59,344 nucleotides of DNA from Anaerolineales bacterium (lineage in GTDB: Bacteria > Chloroflexota > Anaerolineae > Anaerolineales > E44-bin32): positions 1 to 59,344 of the forward strand of contig JAFGNH010000013.1 of the NCBI GenBank assembly GCA_016927115.1, given 5' to 3'. Positions 53,756 through 59,344 of the stretch are shown one piece after another (the stretch's first letter is position 1; each line of letters starts with the position of its first letter). Under the pieces are notes generated by a model. It was not told the origin of the DNA, searched no databases, and worked only from the letters and a program-made list of their open reading frames with translations. The translations under genes were made by a program, and so were the position numbers.

Positions 53756-54829
53756 ATGTACGAATATCGTGGAAATATGCATGTACATACCTGCTATTCT
53801 GATGGCAGTGGAACACATGATGACGTTGCCCGGGCTGCTATTGATGCAGGATTGGATTTTGTTTTCACCACCGACCACAACGTTTGGGTTTCAGGCCTGG
53901 ATGGCTACTACTACTCTAATCAAAAAAAGGTCCTTCTGCTTGCAGGTGAAGAAATCCACGATCCTGTCCGTGATCCCCAAAAAAACCACCTGCTTGTGTA
54001 TGGTGCCGGTGCCGAACTGGCAAAAAAAGCACCGGACCCACAGGAACTGATCGATGCTGTTAGAGAATCTGGCGGTCTCTGTTTTCTTGCTCATCCGCAT
54101 GACCCTGAAGCACCTCGATTCCATGAGCCCAATCTCTCCTGGGTTGACTGGAGAGTGCATGGATATACCGGTATCGAACTCTGGAATGCAATGTCTGAGT
54201 TCAAAGGGCGTCTTTCGTCCATTCTCTCTGCAGTATGGTATGCCTATTTTCCCAGCCGGATAGCTCTTGCCCCTTTCCCCCAGACACTGGCCATCTGGGA
54301 TCGTCTGCTGAATACTGGACAAAAAGTTATTGCCATAGCAGGAGCAGATGCACATGCCGGCTCCTACTCAATGGGGCCTTTTACACGAACTCTCTTTCCC
54401 TATGATTTCCACTTCAGAGCCATTAACACTCATGTACTTACTGCCGATCCACTAACAGGGGATGTGCAAAAGGATCGGGATCGAATCCTTGATGCACTGA
54501 AAAATGGTTCCTGTTTCCCGGCAAACGATCAGCACCACCCGTCAGACGGGTTCCGTTTTACGGCTGAATCCGATCATGGCACCATTCAGATGGGACAAAC
54601 AAGTACAATTCGTTTTGGTGTCACGATGCAAATACGCCTGCCGGCTGCTGCAGACATTCGTCTCTTGCGAAATGGCATGGAACTCCACACATGGAGAGCC
54701 ACCAGCCACGCAGTACTCCCTGTTACAAAACCTGGCATCTACCGCGTAGAAGTCTATTCCTTTTCTAAGGGGAAAAACCGTGGCTGGATTTACAGCAATC
54801 CAATCTATCTGCAAGCCACCCAGGATTAC
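53756..54829 (+). CDS. PHP domain metallophosphoesterase with C-terminal beta domain
   Basis: A 358-residue protein. The N-terminal PHP domain has the metal motif HVHTCYSDG (His9, His11), TTDHNVW and LAHPHDPE, with a later GADAHAGS, so the trinuclear metal site is intact. The last 100 residues look like a beta-rich Ig-like module. PHP proteins hydrolyse phosphoesters, often in histidine or nucleotide metabolism or DNA repair; this substrate is unknown. I chose ATG 53756 over a TTG 69 bases upstream because AGGAG precedes it (13 bases). It stands alone ahead of uvrB. Confidence 0.85.
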
Positions 54830-54869
54830 TAGGCCGTTTACTTCTATTGTGATTCCTACAGGATAATCG

Positions 54870-54893
54870 TGCTATAATTCAGAACGATTGTTC
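54870..54893 (+). promoter_or_regulatory. uvrB promoter with candidate LexA (SOS) operator
   Basis: An extended -10 box TGCTATAAT (54870-54878) is followed by the palindrome GAAC-GATT-GTTC (54882-54893), the core of the LexA/DinR operator type known from Gram-positive bacteria. The site overlaps the expected transcription start, 31 bases before the uvrB ATG, which suits repression. Confidence 0.6.
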
Positions 54894-54923
54894 GAATCCA
54901 ATTTTCTTATGGAATAATCCTCC

Positions 54924-56963
54924 ATGAAAAAGTTCCACTTACAAGCTCCGTATAAAGCAACAGGCGATCAGCCAGAAGCCATCTCCAGGCTCGTACAAGG
55001 TGTTAAAAACGGTGAAAACCACCAGGTGTTGCTTGGTGCTACAGGTACCGGAAAAACGTTCACTATTGCGAATATCATCGAGCAGACACAGAAGCCCACA
55101 CTGGTACTTGCGCACAACAAAACACTTGCTGCCCAGCTGTATTCTGAATTCAAGGATTTTTTTCCGGAAAACGCAGTCGAGTATTTCGTATCCTATTACG
55201 ATTATTACCAGCCTGAGGCGTACGTTCCACGCCACGATCTCTACATTGAAAAAGAAACTGATATCAACGAAGAAATCGAAAGGTTGAGACTATCTGCCAG
55301 TGCTTCAGTAATTTCCCGACGGGATGTGATTGTTGTCGCATCCGTATCGTGCATTTATGGCCTGGGAAATCCGGAAACTTTCGAACAGGGAGCTGTAAAT
55401 CTGGAGATCGGTGAACACTACCAGCGTAATCGGCTGTTGAGACAGCTGGTCTCTAACCAGTACCTCAGGAATGACACTGTATTAAAACCGGGCACATTCC
55501 GTGTTCGGGGAGACACTCTTGAAATTTTCCCACCCTATAACGATACCCCGTATCGCTTTGGTTTTTTCGGTGACGAGATTGAATCGATTATCGAATTCAA
55601 TTATCTGACCGGCGAGATCCTCTCCCAGGCGAATTCAATCTCCGTTTTCCCTGCAAAACACTTCATCACCCATGAAGAGAAATTACAATCTGCAATCCGT
55701 GACATTGAAACCGAGCTTGATGAGCGGTTGCAGCAGTTTACCAGCCAACAGAAGCTGCTTGAAGCACAACGCCTCGAACAGCGGGCGCGCTACGATCTTG
55801 AAATGCTGCGTGAGGTGGGATACTGCTCCGGTATCGAAAACTACTCCCGTCATCTGGACCAACGGTCTGCAGGCTCGCCACCGTTCACAATGATTGATTA
55901 TTTCCCGGATGATTTCCTGCTGGTGATTGATGAAAGCCACATGACTATCCCCCAGATCCGCGGCATGTATTTTGGCGACCGGTCCCGTAAGGAAACCCTT
56001 GTGGAATACGGTTTCCGCCTTCCTTCAGCGCTTGATAACCGCCCTCTCTCTTTTGATGAATTCGAAGACCGGGTCAGCCAGGTTATATATACTTCTGCAA
56101 CCCCCGGCCCGTATGAAATGCAAAAAACAGAGATTATTGTTGAACAGATCATCCGCCCCACCGGCCTGGTTGATCCGAAAATCGAAGTCCGCCCTATTGA
56201 AGGCCAGATAGACGACCTGCTTGGTGAGATCAACACCCGGATAGAAAAAGGGGAGCGGGCACTGGTAACTACGCTGACGAAAAGAATGGCAGAAGATCTA
56301 TCACAATACCTTGAGGACCTTGATGTAAAGGTGCATTATCTCCATTCGGAAATCGATACGCTTGAGCGTGTCGCCATTCTGCGGGATTTCCGCCTTGGTG
56401 TGTACGATGTGGTAGTTGGAATCAATCTTCTTCGGGAAGGTCTGGATCTTCCGGAAGTCTCCCTGGTAGCTATCCTGGATGCAGACAAGGAAGGATTCTT
56501 ACGGTCAAGCACTTCCCTCATTCAGACTATCGGTCGAGCTGCACGCCATGTACACGGGAAAGTTCTTATGTACGCAGACCGCATTACAAACTCGATGAGG
56601 ACTGCCATAGATGAAACCAACCGCAGGCGAGATATCCAGGTTGAGTACAATACAGCACATGGTATCGAACCAGTCAGTATTCATAAAGCGGTCCGGGATC
56701 TTACCAACCAGCTCACTGCAGAGTTAGTGGCAGAAAAGAAAGGTGAATACCATGCCGGTTCCGGTGTTCCTGTTGAAAATCTGCCCCAGGATGAAATCAA
56801 TAACCTGATCAGTTCACTGGAAGACCAGATGCGGGCTGCGGCCGAATCCCTGGCTTTTGAACAGGCTGCCACACTTCGTGACCAGATTTTCGAACTCCGT
56901 GAAATCCTGGCAGCGAAAAACAACCTTGAGCCGTGGGAGAAAATCCGCTTCCTGAGTGAGTAA
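54924..56963 (+). CDS. uvrB: UvrABC excinuclease subunit B
   Basis: A 679-residue UvrB, the damage-verifying helicase-like subunit of nucleotide excision repair. [10 protein letters not shown] is Walker [14 protein letters not shown] the DEAD-type Walker [13 protein letters not shown] belongs to the beta-hairpin region, [23 protein letters not shown] follows, and the C-terminal UVR motif ([19 protein letters not shown]) binds UvrC. It has its own promoter with a likely SOS operator, so DNA damage probably induces it. Confidence 0.97.
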   Translation: MKKFHLQAPYKATGDQPEAISRLVQGVKNGENHQVLLGATGTGKTFTIANIIEQTQKPTLVLAHNKTLAAQLYSEFKDFFPENAVEYFVSYYDYYQPEAYVPRHDLYIEKETDINEEIERLRLSASASVISRRDVIVVASVSCIYGLGNPETFEQGAVNLEIGEHYQRNRLLRQLVSNQYLRNDTVLKPGTFRVRGDTLEIFPPYNDTPYRFGFFGDEIESIIEFNYLTGEILSQANSISVFPAKHFITHEEKLQSAIRDIETELDERLQQFTSQQKLLEAQRLEQRARYDLEMLREVGYCSGIENYSRHLDQRSAGSPPFTMIDYFPDDFLLVIDESHMTIPQIRGMYFGDRSRKETLVEYGFRLPSALDNRPLSFDEFEDRVSQVIYTSATPGPYEMQKTEIIVEQIIRPTGLVDPKIEVRPIEGQIDDLLGEINTRIEKGERALVTTLTKRMAEDLSQYLEDLDVKVHYLHSEIDTLERVAILRDFRLGVYDVVVGINLLREGLDLPEVSLVAILDADKEGFLRSSTSLIQTIGRAARHVHGKVLMYADRITNSMRTAIDETNRRRDIQVEYNTAHGIEPVSIHKAVRDLTNQLTAELVAEKKGEYHAGSGVPVENLPQDEINNLISSLEDQMRAAAESLAFEQAATLRDQIFELREILAAKNNLEPWEKIRFLSE

Positions 56964-57015
56964 CGAAACCATATAAATAACCCGATCCAGGAAAATGCCC
57001 TTCACTTTTGTCCAG

Positions 57016-57024
57016 TGCTATAAT
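57016..57024 (+). promoter_or_regulatory. Extended -10 promoter of nadE
   Basis: TGCTATAAT (57016-57024), identical to the uvrB box, lies 53 bases before the ATG. No clear -35 is seen. Confidence 0.5.
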
Positions 57025-57077
57025 GGTACACACTGGCAGTTCGGGCTGCTGAAAACCGGAAAAGAAGGTCAGCAACT

Positions 57078-59132
57078 ATGGATAAATTCGATTCCATCTA
57101 CCACCACGGTATGGTACGCTCGGCAGTATGTGTTCCCTCCATCCGGGTGGCTGATCCGGCCTTCAACACAGAAGAGACATTAAAACTGGCTGCAACTGCA
57201 TCAGAAAATGCAGCCGCACTGGTTCTCTTTCCAGAGCTGGGCCTTTCCGGTTACTCCAATGAAGATCTGTTTCATCAGGATGCACTGCTGCATGAGGTCC
57301 TTCATCAGCTGCACAGACTTAAAGAAGCCAGCAGGTCACTCAAACCGGTGATCATCGCAGGAGCCCCACTGCGCTTTACAGGTGCTCTTTTTAACTGTGC
57401 TGTTGTGGTATTCAGAGGGAACATTCTCGGCATCATTCCAAAGACATACCTTCCCAACTACCGAGAGTTTTATGAAAAACGTCAATTTACCGCGGGCAGT
57501 TCCGTTCGCATGGATCATGTTCATCTTTTTGAAGAAAAAATACCTTTCGGCAGCAATCTGATATTCCAGGACAGCGTTCAACCGGATTTTTGTTTTCATG
57601 CAGAAATCTGCGAAGATGTGTGGGCACCCATTTCTCCCAGCCACTGGGCGGCGCTGGCAGGCGCCACCATTCTCACCAATCTATCGGCAAGCAATATCAC
57701 AATAGGTAAAGCAGATTTCCGCCGCCAACTTTGCGCAATGCATTCCGCTCGCTGCCTGTCCGCCTACTTGTATTCAGCTGCAGGTTTCGGCGAGTCCACA
57801 ACTGATCTGGCCTGGGATGGGTACGCTCTAATCTATGAAAACGGCGATCTTCTACAGTGTTCTAAGCGCTTTCAAACAACAAGCCAGGTGATCTACGCAG
57901 ACCTGGATTTACAGCGTCTGGCACAGGACCGCATGCGTTCAACAACATTCCATGATTCTGCGGCTATTTACCTTGACAGAGTTTCAGCCATCAGGCGTAT
58001 CCCATTCACGTTCCACCCCCCATCAGAAACAATCCCTTTGATAAAGGATTTTGAGCGTTTTCCCTTTGTCCCGGCAGATACCGCCCTTCTCGATGAACGC
58101 TGTTATGAAGTCTACAACATTCAGATTCAGGGATTGCAAAAGAGGCTGGCTGCAACCGGGATTAAAAAAGTTATCGTTGGAGTTTCAGGCGGCCTGGATT
58201 CTACACAGGCGTTGATCGTCGCAGCGAAAACAATGGACAATCTGGGATACCCGAGAACCAACGTTCTCGCCTATACCATGCCCGGATTTGCCACCAGTTC
58301 GCAAACCCACCAGAATGCATCAGACCTGATGCAGGCGCTGCAGGTATCCTCCGGTGAGATTGACATTCGGCCCTCGGCCCGCCAGATGCTCACAGACCTG
58401 GGCCATCCTTTCAGCAGGGATGAAGAAGTCTATGATGTAACGTTTGAAAATGTTCAGGCTGGAGAACGAACTTCCCATCTATTTCGGCTGGCAAATTTCC
58501 ACGACGGGCTCGTTGTGGGCACCGGCGATCTGAGTGAGCTGGCACTCGGCTGGACAACCTACGGCGTTGGAGATCAGATGGCTCATTACAACGTTAATGC
58601 CTCTGTTCCCAAAACGCTGATCCAGCATCTTCTTCGATGGACAATAGTTGCCAGGCAGTTTGATGAAACCACTTCTCACATACTGCAGTCTATCCTGGAT
58701 ACCGAAATTTCCCCTGAACTCATCCCGGAAGTGAATGGTGAAGATGCCCTCCCTGCCCAAAGGACCGAACAAATTATCGGCCCATACGAACTCCATGACT
58801 TTTTCCTTTACTATATCACTCGCTTTGGTTTTCTTCCCAGCAAGGTTGCATTCCTTGCCCAGGCTGCCTGGAGTGATCCGGAAAAGGGTTTATGGCCACC
58901 GTACTTCCCTGCTGAGAAACGTCATGCCTATACCCTCACAGAAATTAAGCACTGGCTGTATGTGTTCCTCTACCGCTTCTTTAAATTGAGCCAGTTCAAA
59001 CGCTCAGCCATGCCAAACGGTCCGAAAGTTGGTTCCGGCGGTTCGCTCTCCCCGCGCGGGGATTGGCGTGCCCCGAGTGATTCTGAAGCTGTTCTATGGC
59101 TCAAGGAGCTGAAGGAAAATGTACCGGACTGA
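57078..59132 (+). CDS. nadE: Glutamine-dependent NAD synthetase
   Basis: A 684-residue two-domain enzyme that converts nicotinic acid adenine dinucleotide to NAD with ammonia from glutamine. The nitrilase-type glutaminase domain (1 to about 300) has its catalytic triad: Glu in [11 protein letters not shown], Lys in [16 protein letters not shown] and Cys in HAEICEDVW. The synthetase domain carries the PP-loop [13 protein letters not shown] and [17 protein letters not shown] precedes the ATG. The length matches the glutamine-dependent bacterial form. Confidence 0.95.
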   Translation: MDKFDSIYHHGMVRSAVCVPSIRVADPAFNTEETLKLAATASENAAALVLFPELGLSGYSNEDLFHQDALLHEVLHQLHRLKEASRSLKPVIIAGAPLRFTGALFNCAVVVFRGNILGIIPKTYLPNYREFYEKRQFTAGSSVRMDHVHLFEEKIPFGSNLIFQDSVQPDFCFHAEICEDVWAPISPSHWAALAGATILTNLSASNITIGKADFRRQLCAMHSARCLSAYLYSAAGFGESTTDLAWDGYALIYENGDLLQCSKRFQTTSQVIYADLDLQRLAQDRMRSTTFHDSAAIYLDRVSAIRRIPFTFHPPSETIPLIKDFERFPFVPADTALLDERCYEVYNIQIQGLQKRLAATGIKKVIVGVSGGLDSTQALIVAAKTMDNLGYPRTNVLAYTMPGFATSSQTHQNASDLMQALQVSSGEIDIRPSARQMLTDLGHPFSRDEEVYDVTFENVQAGERTSHLFRLANFHDGLVVGTGDLSELALGWTTYGVGDQMAHYNVNASVPKTLIQHLLRWTIVARQFDETTSHILQSILDTEISPELIPEVNGEDALPAQRTEQIIGPYELHDFFLYYITRFGFLPSKVAFLAQAAWSDPEKGLWPPYFPAEKRHAYTLTEIKHWLYVFLYRFFKLSQFKRSAMPNGPKVGSGGSLSPRGDWRAPSDSEAVLWLKELKENVPD

Positions 59133-59339
59133 TTCCGGGACTCAATGTGGCAATCAGAAATTTCCAGGTGACCACTATCTCCCATTCAAGAACGTTTTGA
59201 TCTCATACGCTATACTTATCATGGAAAACCACGGAAGGCCTGCTTGCCAATTTAGCAGCCAGGGGAATCGCATTCTCGGAGGGGACTTTTAAATTGTCGA
59301 CATAAGTGTTAAGATCTGGTCAACAGGAAAGGAGTTTCC

Positions 59340-59344
59340 ATGAG
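59340..59344 (+). CDS. Start codon of a gene cut by the window end
   Basis: AGGAAAGGAG followed after five bases by ATG at 59340 marks a likely gene start at the very edge; nothing can be said about its product. Confidence 0.5.

Noticed and set aside
54888-54900. A tRNA T-loop-like GTTCGAATCC before uvrB
   Set aside because: The flanking bases cannot form a T-arm stem and there is no acceptor, D or anticodon arm; it is explained by the LexA-type palindrome.
1-59344. CRISPR arrays, insertion sequences, prophage or integrative elements
   Set aside because: No direct-repeat array, transposase, phage gene or attachment-like duplication was found; gene content is core chromosomal, and the XerC-like protein sits among housekeeping genes rather than beside cargo genes.

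Overview
This window looks like an ordinary, densely packed bacterial chromosome segment of moderate GC content. It has no rRNA, tRNA, CRISPR array, insertion sequence or prophage that I can recognise. The gene content points, by inference only, to Chloroflexota, class Anaerolineae. The clues are a glycolytic cluster with a membrane-anchored YvcK, a fused membrane/spermidine-synthase protein, an AZOBR_p60025-type membrane protein, a lipoprotein with an NBR1-type (FW) Ig-like domain, DUF1461 and DUF2085 proteins, an archaeal-type phosphoglycerate mutase, and a membrane sensor whose C-terminal helix-turn-helix domain I associate with Chloroflexi.

Layout. (A) 278-7218, plus strand: phosphoglucomutase/phosphomannomutase, TatD, polyprenyl diphosphate synthase, a three-gene partner-switching module (STAS anti-anti-sigma factor, RsbW-type kinase, GAF-GAF-PP2C phosphatase) and uracil phosphoribosyltransferase. 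(B) 7532-13945, minus strand: a central-carbon block. A predicted leaderless yvcK overlaps gap, which is followed by pgk and a terminator; then come a membrane Ser/Thr kinase and tpiA, ending at a strong terminator. (C) 13995-18450, plus strand: a lone sugar-type ABC ATPase, phosphoglycerate mutase and a repeat-bearing lipoprotein, each followed by or close to a terminator hairpin. (D) 18517-25276, minus strand: three membrane proteins, the MoxR/DUF58 pair and a GT-C-like membrane protein. (E) 25399-28560, plus strand: a coiled-coil zinc-ribbon protein (second candidate leaderless mRNA) and a membrane-anchored NACHT-like/HEAT-repeat NTPase. (F) 28644-35327, minus strand: DUF167, YggT, YfiH, a glutaredoxin-DUF2085 fusion, TlpA, CcdA, CopA and CopZ, i.e. 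thiol-redox and copper handling side by side. (G) 35527-40869, minus strand: MoaB, a GNAT, an orphan receiver, Lon and Hsp20, with an MBL hydrolase that belongs to the next operon. (H) 40117-44777, minus strand: a tight five-gene run from a CDP-alcohol phosphotransferase through Lgt, an ABC ATPase and an ABC2-SpoIIM fusion to the MBL hydrolase. (I) 44855-53140, minus strand: FtsK, an S1-domain protein, and a five-gene run from a XerC-like protein lacking its catalytic tyrosine through PNP, a membrane protein and a GNAT to a membrane GAF-HTH sensor. (J) 53756-59344, plus strand: a PHP hydrolase, UvrB with a candidate LexA box, glutamine-dependent NAD synthetase, and the first codon of another gene.

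Functional themes. Lower glycolysis is concentrated here (tpiA, gap, pgk, apgM), interleaved with two candidate regulators, YvcK and a Ser/Thr kinase. Envelope work is the other theme (Lgt, a lipoprotein, polyprenyl and phospholipid enzymes, FtsK, MoxR/DUF58). I see no single unmistakable new defence or mobile system. The best leads are the NACHT-HEAT protein, the XerC-like protein without a nucleophile, the membrane GAF-HTH sensor, the ABC2-SpoIIM fusion and the kinase-YvcK-glycolysis arrangement.
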